From: Acidobacteriota bacterium
GTDB taxonomy: Bacteria; Acidobacteriota; Blastocatellia; Pyrinomonadales; Pyrinomonadaceae
Reading direction: 5' to 3'
NCBI GenBank assembly: GCA_003222935.1
Contig: QHXL01000471.1
Span: 1-9,217, forward strand
DNA length: 9,217 bases
The translations under genes were made by a program, and so were the position numbers. Of this stretch, positions 1-8,764 are shown piece after piece. Within the stretch, counting starts at the first letter, position 1. Each line of letters opens with the position of its first letter. A model generated the notes under the pieces. The model did no database searches. It was given only the letters and a program-made list of their open reading frames with translations, and was not told where the DNA came from.

Positions 1-2283
1 GCTTCCGCATCGACCCGGCATTCTTCCCGAAGAATTTCGCCAAACGACGAAACGGTTCAAGCTCCGGCTTTGCTGTTTGATCGACGCGATGAAAACCGAT
101 GGCGTTCTCGTTTTCATTGTTCATGTAACAGTTCGTGTTCCAGATCCACTCGATGAAACCAGCGCCATCAACCGCAAAACTAATTGCCATCTTGCGCTCT
201 AGCAAATTACTCGCCTGGGCCTCCGTTCTCCACGCCACCCCATCCGCCCGTTCGTAAAACATGATTCCAGTTTCTTCTACGAGATTCGCCTTCGACGGTG
301 TCTTGGTAACAACACTGTCCCAAACCAGATCATCGTTGGCCCACCAGTTATGAAGACAGGTGAAGTCGAGAGACTTCGCCAGAAATTGATTATTCGGACT
401 GTCGCCAGTTCCGCCTTCATCCTGGCCGACGGTTATGAGTTGCTTGGGGTTGCCATTGCTTCTCAGCGCTTGCGTCATCAAACCTACCCAACGAGCGAAC
501 ATCTGTTGCGCAAACAGGCGATAATCCAGCGTCTTGTTTGGCTGACGATCGACCAGGATGTTCACGTTTTCAAAGTCAGCGAGTGCGGGCAGATCAAACG
601 TGTCGTCAGTCGCTCGCCAACGCAACTGCAACGCACTCGAGCGCTCTTCATCGCTCGGGTACGGGTAACGTTCTCGCAACCACTTTTTCCAGGCAGCTTT
701 TTCGAACTCATCGTAATTCGGTCTGCAACTCCAGAGGTGGGTGGGTGAACAAAATGATGGTTCATTGATCAAGTCCCAACTCACATCGTCCAACTCGCCG
801 TATCGCCTGGCTATGGTCGAAAGAAAACTCTGCTGTGCGCGAATCGCCTGCGGATCAAGGTAAGCGTTCTTGCCGCCCCATGTTTCTGGAAGAAACGCGA
901 AGAAGGTGAAGATGACCGGAATATCAAACCTGCGCGCAGTCAGCAGAAACGCATCCAGTGCCCGCAGCACTCCCTCGTCCACTTTCCCGACTTCGGGCAT
1001 GTACTTCTTCCAACCCGTCCAAATACCTGTGCGAATCATGTTCACACCGGCTTCTTTCATCTCGCGAAAGTCTCTATTCCAGGTGTCAGGGTTAGGATCA
1101 AACAAGAACTTGCGATGGACCTCCGACGACATGTAAGTCGTGCCCGTAATAGGAAAAACTTCTCCTTCGCGATAGAAGAAGTGTTCGTCAACTGTCAGGC
1201 GCTTCGCACTCCGCATCAACGCTGCGTCGTAGATCCAGAACGCATTGATGTCGGTCATTTGATGATTGCGGTTCAAAGTCGCGCTCAGGCTATAAAAGCC
1301 AGGTTCAAGTTTTGTATCGGGCAGTTTTGCCTCGCCACTTATCTTGATGTCGTCACCTTTCAAAGCAACGCTGAAGGTGGCAACTAACTCTCCCGAATAC
1401 TTTCGAACTTCAACTGTAGCGTCGGTTGGTTTCAGACTTCCTTTAGGTCGATTTAGTTCAACCAGGACCGACGGCCGCTCACCATCTCGATAACAAGCAT
1501 AGTCACTTCGAACTCGTAGTTGAGTTGAAGACTCCACAGCCCGTTCGGCAAGAAAACGAACAGTTCCTGCATTGGTGACACCGGAGTAGTTCGCCAACAT
1601 CCAGCGTCCGCCCGCAAAGTCAGCTTGAGTTCGATCGATTTGAATTATTGGTGCGGCGATAGGCTTCGAGTGTTCGTTCAAGCCAAAGGTCCAGGTCGTC
1701 AGTATTGCTTCTCGTGGTCCATCGCTACCTGCTTCATCCGGAGCATCAGAAGTTGAACTAAAGCGAACATATAGTTCGTAGACCTCGCGCGCATCCTGGG
1801 AGTGACTGATCGACGTGTTAAGGCTGTGGTAGATCTTGATCTTTTTTCCGTCGACTGGAAACCATTGCGTGATCCCGAGTCGTTTGTGATACGCACTCTG
1901 ATTATTCTCCGCACGCCAGCCCGAAATGGTACGAACCACCGGCGTGACGAATGGAGCGCCACCGAGGTTGAGCCAGTTTCCGCCTTTACGCAGGTACTCA
2001 AAGATTGCCGGCCAGGATTTTTTTGGAAACGCAGACCCGTACGGGGTGACGAGCAGATCAAACGCTTCGGCGTTGAGACGGCTTCTCAGTTCAGGTTCGG
2101 TAGCGTATTGAGTTTCAAAGGAGGTAAGTGACTCATCCAGTAACGCCCGAGTGATATTCAGTCCGTTGATCTGTGGAAATGCAGGCTCCCAAAAGACAAT
2201 CGCTTTGGGACGGAAGTCGGCACGGCCGCCACCAGTGCAGCCCCACTCACCGTCCTCAGGAAACTTCGACGTGTTGGATTCAT
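1..2283 (-). CDS. Clan GH-A glycoside hydrolase with ThuA/amidotransferase-like N-terminus; frameshifted after Tat signal, 3' end off window
   Basis: Probably an exported exo-acting beta-glycosidase (beta-galactosidase or cellulase-like). The catalytic frame is open from the left edge to about 2209 and beyond. It codes for AIVFWEPAFPQING and FDLLVTPYGSAFP, an amidotransferase-like alpha/beta domain at about residues 28-125. A beta-sandwich-like stretch follows, then a TIM-barrel region starting near FPITGTTYM. WDLINEPS carries the likely acid/base Glu (codon 761-763, about residue 508 of the joined protein). LVEETG carries the likely nucleophile (Glu pair near 272-277). Both motifs and their order are typical of clan GH-A (GH2, GH5, GH42 and relatives); I cannot fix the family. 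ATG 2283 starts a Tat signal in the other frame, so full translation needs a -1 shift near 2203-2209. A GTG at 2296 would start the catalytic frame without a signal. No clear Shine-Dalgarno is seen. The gene lies 125 nt downstream of the GH92 gene on the same strand and is probably co-transcribed. About 760 residues are in the window. Confidence 0.8.
2158..2283 (-). other. Out-of-frame Tat signal peptide ORF belonging to the GH-A hydrolase
   Basis: A 41-codon ORF from ATG 2283 to TGA 2158. It begins MNPTRRSFLRTVSGAALVAA, with the twin-arginine pattern RRSFL, a hydrophobic core and an Ala-rich end, as expected of a Tat export signal. It then reads VPTSVPK and leaves the hydrolase frame. The next frame over continues directly with AIVFWEPAFPQ, the expected start of the mature enzyme. 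One extra base in the CCCAAA run (2204-2209) would join the two. The sequence there is also a C CCA AAG heptamer in phase with the signal frame, the X XXY YYZ shape of a -1 slippery site. A chance Tat signal at exactly this place is unlikely, so I read it as the true N-terminus. Confidence 0.72.
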
Positions 2284-2292
2284 CAGCGTGTG

Positions 2293-2402
2293 GCACAGAC
2301 TTCAGTCTGTGTTCTCAATTTCCTTAAACATTGAGCTTGAAGAAAATTTGTTTGGTTGACTCTTAGCACTCTTGGACAGACGACACAGACTGAAGTCTGT
2401 GC
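2293..2402. repeat. Inverted pair of 20-nt REP-like palindromes between two hydrolase genes
   Basis: Two identical 20-nt units lie in opposite orientation at 2293-2312 and 2383-2402, separated by 70 nt. Each unit is itself a palindrome, CACAGACT and AGTCTGTG around a 2-nt centre. Each can fold alone as a hairpin, or the two can pair with one another. The right unit begins 6 nt past the GH92 stop codon. The left unit lies about 10 nt upstream of the ATG of the next gene and overlaps a possible GTG start (2296). The arrangement matches bacterial REP/BIME elements, which usually arise through a RAYT transposase elsewhere in the genome. It may act as an mRNA stabiliser or attenuator between the two cistrons. 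Confidence 0.8.
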
Positions 2403-2408
2403 TACTGG

Positions 2409-5374
2409 CTATTCAACAATAATTTCATCAGCGAAGAGCCAGGAGTTGCCACCGGCGCCCAAATGCCAACTCGGCAACTTTCCGAAATTCTGCGCGCGCA
2501 GCTTCACATAACGAACCATCCGCGGCTCGATCTTTCCCGTGAAGTCTTTGATAGTCGAGTCGTAGTTCTGACTCGAAACGTCATTGGCTATAGACAACAC
2601 CTGAACGAAATTGATCCCGTCAGTCGAAACCTCGAAGTCGATCTTCACGGGCATCAATATCCACGACGCGACGTCCTGTAAAAACCCGGCGCCAAGCTTC
2701 GAAATACTCTGCATCTTTCCGAGGTCAACCACCGCAACTAAATCGCGCCCTTGATAACCTTGCCAGGCGCCACCGCTGAAATTCCGGGTACCCCGTATTC
2801 CGTCAATCAGGGCAAACTCGCCGCCACCCGGATACTGCGAGCTATATCTTGAATTCAACGTAAGACTCCAGTTGTGCGGCATCTTCAGGAAGGTGGCAAT
2901 TGCAGTCTGGCTCTGCGATGCGGCGTTTGTCGCTCGTGCTTTAAGCGTCGTCGTCTGATCAATGATGAATGGCCTCGCGTACAGCTTGGAGTTTCGATCG
3001 GGCTCGCTCCCGTCGGTCGTGTAATAGATTTTTGCACCGTCCAGGGGCGCTTCAAAACCGATCTCAGTCTGACCCTGAAAGGTTTTGCGAGAATTCATCA
3101 CCACAGGTACCGGCAGGATAGCCTCACCTTCAATACGCGACACGGGAGGTTGGGTCATCCATTTAGTGTTGGGCCGTGGTCCCATCTCAAAAGTGAGTTC
3201 ACCTCCCTTCATCAGATCGTCGTGTGCAATGAACGACTTGTGATACGGCCTGCCATTCAAACTTGCTCGTTGAATGTAGAAGCTCTTGCTCGACACCCTA
3301 TTGGCCCTGATAACAAACGTCTTTCCATTTTCGAGATTGAAACGCAGTTCCGGAAACAACGGCGTTCCGATCGCATAGATTGGAGCTCCCGGGGTTACCG
3401 GATAGAAACCTGCCGCACTCAAAACATACCAGGCCGACATTTGTCCGCAGTCTTCGTTGCCAATCAACCCGTCAGGCGAGGCCTTGTAAAACTCATCCAT
3501 GATTTGACGCACGAGAGTTTGCGTCGTCCATGGTTGCCGCACGTAATTGTAGAGATAGGCGACGTGATGACTCGGCTCGTTGCCATGAGCGTACTGCCCA
3601 ATCAACCCGGTGATATCAACTTGCTCCCGTCCTGTTGTCTCGCTCTCGGCTGAGAACAGCTTCTCCAGTTTGCGGGCGAATTCCACTTCACCGCCTAACA
3701 AATTAATCAGGCCACTTATGTCATGGGGCGCGAAGAAACTGTATTGCCAGGCGTTGGCCTCGGTGAAATTAAAGTTGACCTCTCGTGGATCGAAAGGCGT
3801 TAACCAGCCGGCGTTGGCTCGCGGTCTCACAAATCCCGTTTGCCGATCAAACACATTCTTGTACGACTGAGCACGACGCATGTAGCGCTGGTAATCGTCA
3901 CTCTGGCCGAGCGCTTTCGCCACAACAGCGATACACCAATCGTCATAGGCATATTCGAGTGTCTTTGAAACTGACTCGCGCTCGTCACTCATATCGATGT
4001 AACCGTGGTCCCTGTACGAACCCAGGCCAAAGTGACGCAGCTCGGCGCTGTGTTTCATCGCCTGGAAAGCAAGCTGACGATCGAATCCCTGAATGTTTTT
4101 CACGACAGCATCGGCGATCACGGAAACGGCGTGATAGCCAATCATCGTATCGGTCTCGTTGGCGGCCAGTTCCCAAACGGGGAGTCGCCCACCTTCTTTA
4201 TATTGAGCAAGAAAGGTGTTGATGAAATCGGCGGTGCGTTTTTGATCGATAATTGTGTAAAGCGGGTGTGCTGCGCGAAATGTGTCCCAAAGTGAAAAGA
4301 CTGTGTAGTTGTCGAACCCTTTCGCGGTGTGGACCTTGAAGTCATGACCAAGATACTGGCCATCAACATCGGTGAAAAGGTTTGGAGTTATTGCCGTGTG
4401 ATAGAGCGCGGTGTAGAAAGTCGTTAGTTGACTCGTGTCACCACCAGTCACCTGGATCTTGTTCAACTCCTGATTCCACTCTTTTGTCGCGGCACCTCGA
4501 ACTTTGTCGAAGTCCCAATGATTAATTTCTGCGTCGAGATTCCTGCGTGCGCCTTCGACGCTGACGGCTGAGATCCCTACTTTGATGAGCAACTGACCGG
4601 GATTGTCGAATTTGAAAGATCTCTTAGTCGTTTTCGGTGATGGTTCATTTCCGTCTACATCAATATCAAATGGCAAAAACGATTTTGAGAACTCTGCGAC
4701 GAAATAAACTACCTGGTTCTTGGCCCATGCAGTCGAACGTCGAAACCCTTCGATGCGTCGGTTGTGAACAACCCGAAGCTCTGAATCCAGCAATTTGTCT
4801 CGATGGCCGAGGTCGAGAATTACAAAAGGGGCTTTCGCGTCAGCCGGAAAGGTGTAGCGTTGAAACCCGACACGCTTAGTAGCTGTTAACTCCACGCGAA
4901 TCCCGTTATCTAGCTTTACACCGTAGTAACCAGCACTGGCCGTTTCGTTGTCGTGTGAGAAAGTAGCGGAATATTTCGGGTGCTCATCATAGAGATTCTG
5001 CTCGAGACGTGGGGTCGGCATAAACAGAATATCGCCGTAATCTGAGATCCCGGTTCCGCTGAGATGGGTATGACTAAACCCGTAGATCGAGGTGTCGGAG
5101 TAGTGATAACCAGAACAGCCATCCCAACCGGTCAAACGTGTGTCAGGACTGAGTTGGACCATCCCGAACGGCAGAGTGGCGCCCGGATAAGTGTGGCCGT
5201 GTCCGGATGTACCGATGAAAGGATTTACGTAACGAGTTAGATTTCAGGACTAGTTAGACCGTGGATCTTGGCGGACGGCAACGGATTTGTTGACTCAGTG
5301 GCGAGTACTTGCCCAAAGATCAGGAAACAAACCAAGACAAGCGAAGTGATCGCACACAGACCGCGCCTCATCAT
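2409..5374 (-). CDS. GH92 alpha-mannosidase, secreted, with chitobiase C-terminal-like and F5/8 type C (CBM32-like) modules; signal peptide out of frame
   Basis: GH92 enzymes are calcium-dependent, inverting exo-alpha-mannosidases acting on N-glycans and mannans. The catalytic frame is open from 5243 to the TAG at 2409 (944 codons). It begins NLTRYVNPFIGT, GHGHTYPGATLPFGMVQLSPD, the conserved GH92 N-terminus, so a start at Met 5162 would cut off conserved residues. HGNEPSHH (codons near 3590-3567) and GNEDCGQMSAWY (near 3464-3430) are family signatures with the conserved catalytic acidic residues. After the (alpha/alpha)6 barrel come a chitobiase C-terminal-like module (IYYTTDGSEPD, about 3030-2990) and a terminal discoidin-like carbohydrate-binding module (GRDLVAVVDLG to FADEIIVE). 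TGA at 5244-5246 closes the catalytic frame upstream. The secretion signal lies in the neighbouring frame (ATG 5380, 5374 or 5371), so the joined protein needs a -1 shift at about 5242-5244. No clear Shine-Dalgarno is visible. It is the first gene of a likely two-gene minus-strand unit. Confidence 0.9.
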
Positions 5375-5380
5375 TATCAT
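5237..5380 (-). other. Out-of-frame Sec signal peptide ORF of the GH92 mannosidase
   Basis: From ATG 5374 this frame reads MMRRGLCAITSLVLVCFLIF and then GQVLATESTNPLPSAK, ending SPEI at TAA 5237-5239. In-frame ATGs also lie at 5380 and 5371. A basic N-region, a hydrophobic core and a small-residue site (VLA) make a good Sec signal peptide. A single extra A in the AAA run at 5242-5244 would turn SPEI-stop into SPE-NLTRYVNPFIGT and join the signal to the GH92 domain without a gap. The sequence here is not a canonical slippery heptamer, so a one-base deletion (real or from assembly) is the simplest reading. Confidence 0.75.
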
Positions 5381-5425
5381 CGCGCCGCATCATAATAGGA
5401 GCCCCGCATCCGAGCAATGGTCTTT

Positions 5426-5529
5426 AAATGTCCGATATGCTTCAGCTTGTCGCTGTCTAATCGAGAAACTCCCTGAGGCTCAACCCTAACTCTCTAATCT
5501 CACGACAAACTGAAGTTTATCGGACATTT
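5426..5529. repeat. 104-bp MITE-like element with 27-bp imperfect terminal inverted repeats
   Basis: The left arm 5426-5452 (AAATGTCCGATATGCTTCAG...) and right arm 5503-5529 are inverted copies matching at 24 of 27 positions, separated by 50 nt. Each arm contains a short palindrome around a GA/TC centre (AAACT-GA-AGTTT in the right arm, GCT-GA-AGC in the left). This resembles the AGACT-GA-AGTCT palindromes at 2294-2311 and 2384-2401. There is no ORF inside. The element fills most of the upstream region of the GH92 gene and ends 10 nt before the -35 box of the tRNA promoter. It is best called a non-autonomous REP/MITE-type element; I saw no clear target-site duplication. Confidence 0.75.
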
Positions 5530-5539
5530 GGGCACCAAC

Positions 5540-5569
5540 TTGACACCTATCCGCCGTGCTACCTAAACT
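5540..5569 (+). promoter_or_regulatory. Sigma70-type promoter for tRNA-Ala
   Basis: A perfect TTGACA at 5540-5545 is followed after 18 nt by TAAACT (5564-5569), a 4 of 6 match to TATAAT. This predicts a start near 5576, about 8 nt before the mature tRNA. The stretch after the -10 box is rich in G and C, as is common for stable-RNA promoters under stringent control. The position fits well; the -10 box is weak. Confidence 0.6.
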
Positions 5570-5583
5570 GCGTTCACGCGTGT

Positions 5584-5660
<77 letters not shown>

Positions 5661-5953
5661 ATTTAATTTCCTCCTCTTCAATCACTTACAAGCGACAAAC
5701 AAATTAGAGCCAGGAATCGTTTGGCGTGAGATTGACGTCGCCGGGAGCGATCTTCACCGCCTTCGTAAACTTTCAACAATTTTCAAGGCGACCCACAAGA
5801 CTTTTGAGTCTCTCATCGGGTAGTTCATTCTTCTGTTTTATCTGAGTTACAGTCACGACCGGAGTCTGCATTCGATACGCTGCATTTGCTTGCGCTCTAG
5901 CTCGAGTGCCAAAGGCGTGACTATTATTTGATCATCGTTCCTATGGAGAAAAG
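5661..5953. other. Intergenic region between tRNA-Ala and the GH3 gene
   Basis: About 290 nt without a credible gene. It should hold the end of the tRNA transcript and the promoter of the GH3 gene. A TATTAT at 5922-5927 could be a -10 box, but no matching -35 sequence lies at the right distance. I see no repeat element or clear operator in this stretch. Confidence 0.5.
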
Positions 5954-8605
5954 ATGAAAAGAACCGGCGAGCGAATTCTAATGGCGATTGCCTTCTTCCT
6001 GACCGTGGGCGTTCTGTACGCTCAGAATGGGGAAACACCCTCATACCTTAATCCTGCCTTGCCGCCACAACAGCGGGCGGAGGATCTCGTCCGCCGCATG
6101 ACCGTGGAAGAAAAGGTTACGCAACTCGTGAATCAGTCGCGGGCAATCCCGCGGCTTAACATTCCCGACTACGACTGGTGGAGTGAAGCATCGCACGGCA
6201 TCGCCACCCGGGGGACGACTGAGTTTCCGAATCCAGTTGGGTTAGCTGCGACCTTCGACACGGACGCGATTCACCGCATGGCGGTCGTGATCGGGACTGA
6301 AGGCCGAATCAAGCACGTGCAGGGCATGCGCGATGGTCATAGTGACATTTTCGAGGGCCTGGATTTCTGGGCACCAAACATCAACATCTTCCGCGACCCA
6401 CGCTGGGGCCGCGGGCAAGAGACATTCGGGGAAGATCCTTTCCTAACGGCAAGAATGGGCGTGGCCTTCGTCACAGGGATGCAGGGAGACGACCCGAAAT
6501 ACTACCGGGTAATCTCAACTCCCAAACACTTCGCCGTACATAGTGGGCCCGAGCCATCGCGCCACAAGGACGACATCAAGGTCAGTAAGCACGACCAGTT
6601 GGACACGTACCTTCCCGCGTTTCGCGCCACCGTTACGGAAGGGCGTGCTGGATCTGTCATGTGCGCTTACAACAGCATCAACGGACAACCAGCATGTGCT
6701 AATGAATTCTTGCTCGTAGATCAGTTGCGTAAGAAGTGGAACTTTCAGGGGTACGTCGTTTCGGATTGCGAAGCTGTAGTCAACATATTTCGCGATCATC
6801 GCTTCACGAAAACACAGGCTGAAGCATCCGCACTCTCGTTGCAACGCGGTATGGATAACGAGTGTATCGACTTCTCGAAAGTGAAAGACGATCACGACTA
6901 CAAGCCATACCTCGATGCATACAAACAAGGGATTCTGAAAGAGAGTGATATAGACCGAGCACTGATCCGACTGTTCACAGCGCGAATGAAACTCGGAATG
7001 TTCGATCCCCCTGAGTTAGTTCCGTATTCGACGATCGACGAAAAGAAACTGGATAGTGCAGAACACCGTGCGATGGCGCGCGATATTGCAAATAAGTCGA
7101 TGGTGCTGCTCAAGAATGATGGAATCCTGCCTCTAAAGAGCGGCGCGACCAGGATCGCCCTCGTTGGACCATTCGCTGATCAGACCAGGTACCTGCTCGG
7201 CAACTACACCGGCACTCCGACGCACACTGTCTCTGTGTTGGAAGGACTTAAAACGGAGTTTCCCGACGCACAAATCAAATTTGTCCCTGGAACGAAGTTC
7301 CTGCGGAAGGATGGAGTCGCAGTTCCATCTTCTGTCTTTACGACAGCGGAAGGGCAAACAGGGCTTACGCAAGAGTTTGCAACCGGACAGTTATTCGGGG
7401 GAACGCCAACCGTACTCACCAGGCGCTCGGTGAGTTCGGTCGACTTGAAGGCGGGTGACGTTCCCTCCGAAGCGGCGAACAAATCTCCATTGTTAGTTCA
7501 GTGGAGCGGATTCCTGACGCCAACTGAGACCGGGGAGTTCATTATCGGTTTGCGTTTTGAAGGTGGTTTCGCTCGTGTGCTCGTGGATGGAAAGCAGGTT
7601 GCGCAGGGGTTTGGCGGCCCAGGCCAGGTCGAGTCGAAGATGGGACGCGTTCGTCTCGAACAAGGGAAGAAGATAGAGATCAAGGTTAACTACTCGCTCG
7701 CTACTGGCGAACCGAAACTTGCGCAATTGATCTGGTCTAAGTACGACACGAAGCCGAGCGCCGAGGCTGTTGAAGCTGCAAAGAACGCCGACGTCGTGGT
7801 CGCAGTGCTTGGTATCACGAGCGAACTCGAAGGTGAAGAGATGCCTGTGGACGAGGAAGGATTCAAGGGCGGCGACCGAACTAGTCTTGACCTGCCGAAG
7901 CCGGAACAGGAGTTACTCGAGGCCGTGGCAGCGACTGGAAAACCGGTCGTCCTTGTTCTTGCTAATGGAAGTGCACTCTCCGTGAACTGGGCGAAGCAAA
8001 ATGTGAACGCGATCCTCGAATCATGGTACGCGGGTGAAGAGGGCGGGGCTGCCATCGCAGAAACTCTCTCCGGAAGAAACAATCCTGCGGGACGTCTTCC
8101 TGTCACCTTCTACACAGGCGTCGATCAGTTACCGCCATTTGGAGACTACGCGATGAACAACAGGACGTACCGCTATTTCAAAGGTACGCCGTTGTATCCG
8201 TTCGGATATGGACTGAGCTACACCACGTTCTCTTACAAGAGCCTCACGCTTCCGAAGAATCAGATCAAGGCCGGCGATCCACTCGTCGTAGATGTAACGG
8301 TTACGAATACTGGAAAGCGTGAAGGGGACGAAGTGGCCCAGGTTTACCTTAGTTTCCCGAACGTCGCGGGTGCACCGCTACGTGCGTTGCGTGCATTCAA
8401 ACGCGTTCACTTGAAGGCGGGAGAAGCGCAGAAGGTCCGCTTCGAATTGAACGAGCGCGCTCTGAGCATGGTGAGTGAGGCAGGTGAACCGATAATTGCT
8501 GAAGGAGAGTATTTGATTTCGATCGGTGGAGGACAACCCGATACCGGAGCACCGACGATCGCCGGGAAGTTCCAGGTGAAAGGAACAAAGGTGCTTCCTG
8601 AGTAG
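5954..8605 (+). CDS. Secreted GH3 beta-glycosidase (beta-glucosidase or beta-xylosidase) with PA14 insertion and C-terminal FN3-like domain
   Basis: A retaining exo-beta-glycosidase that removes terminal beta-glucose or beta-xylose from oligosaccharides outside the cytoplasm. It is intact at 883 residues, a usual length for PA14-containing GH3 enzymes. Residues 1-23 (MKRTGERILMAIAFFLTVGVLYA) form a Sec signal. The N-terminal GH3 barrel shows NIFRDPRWGRGQETFGEDP, KHFAVHSGPE and CAYNSINGQPACAN. The nucleophile is Asp271 in GYVVSDCEAV (codon 6764-6766). The C-terminal GH3 domain starts near NKSMVLLKNDGILPL and is interrupted by a PA14 module (about residues 460-595: FLTPTETGEFIIGLRFEGGFARVLVDG). 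It resumes with DVVVAVLGI and LEGEEMPVDEEGFKGGDR, where the acid/base Glu probably lies. YPFGYGLSYTTF leads into the FN3-like tail. GGAG at 5945-5948, 5 nt before the ATG, supports the start. The KHFAVHSGPE and CAN motifs lean towards beta-xylosidase-like members; substrate is not certain. Confidence 0.95.
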   Translation: MKRTGERILMAIAFFLTVGVLYAQNGETPSYLNPALPPQQRAEDLVRRMTVEEKVTQLVNQSRAIPRLNIPDYDWWSEASHGIATRGTTEFPNPVGLAATFDTDAIHRMAVVIGTEGRIKHVQGMRDGHSDIFEGLDFWAPNINIFRDPRWGRGQETFGEDPFLTARMGVAFVTGMQGDDPKYYRVISTPKHFAVHSGPEPSRHKDDIKVSKHDQLDTYLPAFRATVTEGRAGSVMCAYNSINGQPACANEFLLVDQLRKKWNFQGYVVSDCEAVVNIFRDHRFTKTQAEASALSLQRGMDNECIDFSKVKDDHDYKPYLDAYKQGILKESDIDRALIRLFTARMKLGMFDPPELVPYSTIDEKKLDSAEHRAMARDIANKSMVLLKNDGILPLKSGATRIALVGPFADQTRYLLGNYTGTPTHTVSVLEGLKTEFPDAQIKFVPGTKFLRKDGVAVPSSVFTTAEGQTGLTQEFATGQLFGGTPTVLTRRSVSSVDLKAGDVPSEAANKSPLLVQWSGFLTPTETGEFIIGLRFEGGFARVLVDGKQVAQGFGGPGQVESKMGRVRLEQGKKIEIKVNYSLATGEPKLAQLIWSKYDTKPSAEAVEAAKNADVVVAVLGITSELEGEEMPVDEEGFKGGDRTSLDLPKPEQELLEAVAATGKPVVLVLANGSALSVNWAKQNVNAILESWYAGEEGGAAIAETLSGRNNPAGRLPVTFYTGVDQLPPFGDYAMNNRTYRYFKGTPLYPFGYGLSYTTFSYKSLTLPKNQIKAGDPLVVDVTVTNTGKREGDEVAQVYLSFPNVAGAPLRALRAFKRVHLKAGEAQKVRFELNERALSMVSEAGEPIIAEGEYLISIGGGQPDTGAPTIAGKFQVKGTKVLPE

Positions 8606-8633
8606 TCGTTTCTCTAACAGGACGATGTGAGCT

Positions 8634-8748
8634 AGTGAGCGCTGGTGCTGGGACCGCACGCGTCCCCGCGCGCCCACCTTAGCCACTAGACACTCGGAGG
8701 CAAACATGGCACGCGGGGACGCGTGCGGTCCCAGCACCAGCGCTCACT
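8634..8748. repeat. Long inverted repeat (41-bp arms, 40/41 identical): REP/MITE-type element
   Basis: The left arm 8634-8674 (AGTGAGCGCTGGTGCTGGGA...) and right arm 8708-8748 are inverted copies with one mismatch, around a 33-nt spacer. The right arm contains its own hairpin, GCACGCG-GGGA-CGCGTGC (8709-8726). The left arm has the same hairpin with one mismatched pair. The arms are much richer in G and C than the flanks. The element begins 28 nt after the GH3 stop codon and ends 110 nt before the GH31 start. Transcribed, it would form a very stable hairpin that could block or end transcription from GH3, though no T-run follows it. The form suggests a mobile non-coding repeat rather than a dedicated terminator. 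Confidence 0.85.
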
Positions 8749-8764
8749 GTAGTGCGATCGAGCT

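Noticed and set aside
1699..2061. A 120-codon minus-strand frame inside the GH-A hydrolase
   Set aside because: It is the hydrolase DNA read in the wrong frame; the true frame through this stretch gives the amidotransferase-like domain and the start of the beta-sandwich.
2874..3653. A 259-codon plus-strand open frame opposite the GH92 gene
   Set aside because: It lies wholly inside the GH92 coding sequence on the other strand, shows no recognisable motif and has no ribosome binding site. It is a shadow frame.
5160..5162. Met at 5162 as the start of the GH92 protein
   Set aside because: The same frame upstream codes for YVNPFIGT and GHGHTYPG, conserved GH92 residues that this start would remove.
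5392..5397. TATTAT on the minus strand as the GH92 -10 box
   Set aside because: No acceptable -35 sequence lies 16-18 nt upstream, so I do not call it as a promoter.
5268..5489. A 73-codon plus-strand frame upstream of the tRNA
   Set aside because: It is antisense to the GH92 signal peptide region and runs into the inverted-repeat element. It has no motif and no ribosome binding site.
8378..8737. A 119-codon minus-strand frame over the end of GH3 and the inverted repeat
   Set aside because: It is antisense to the GH3 C-terminus and extends into a non-coding repeat, with no family resemblance.
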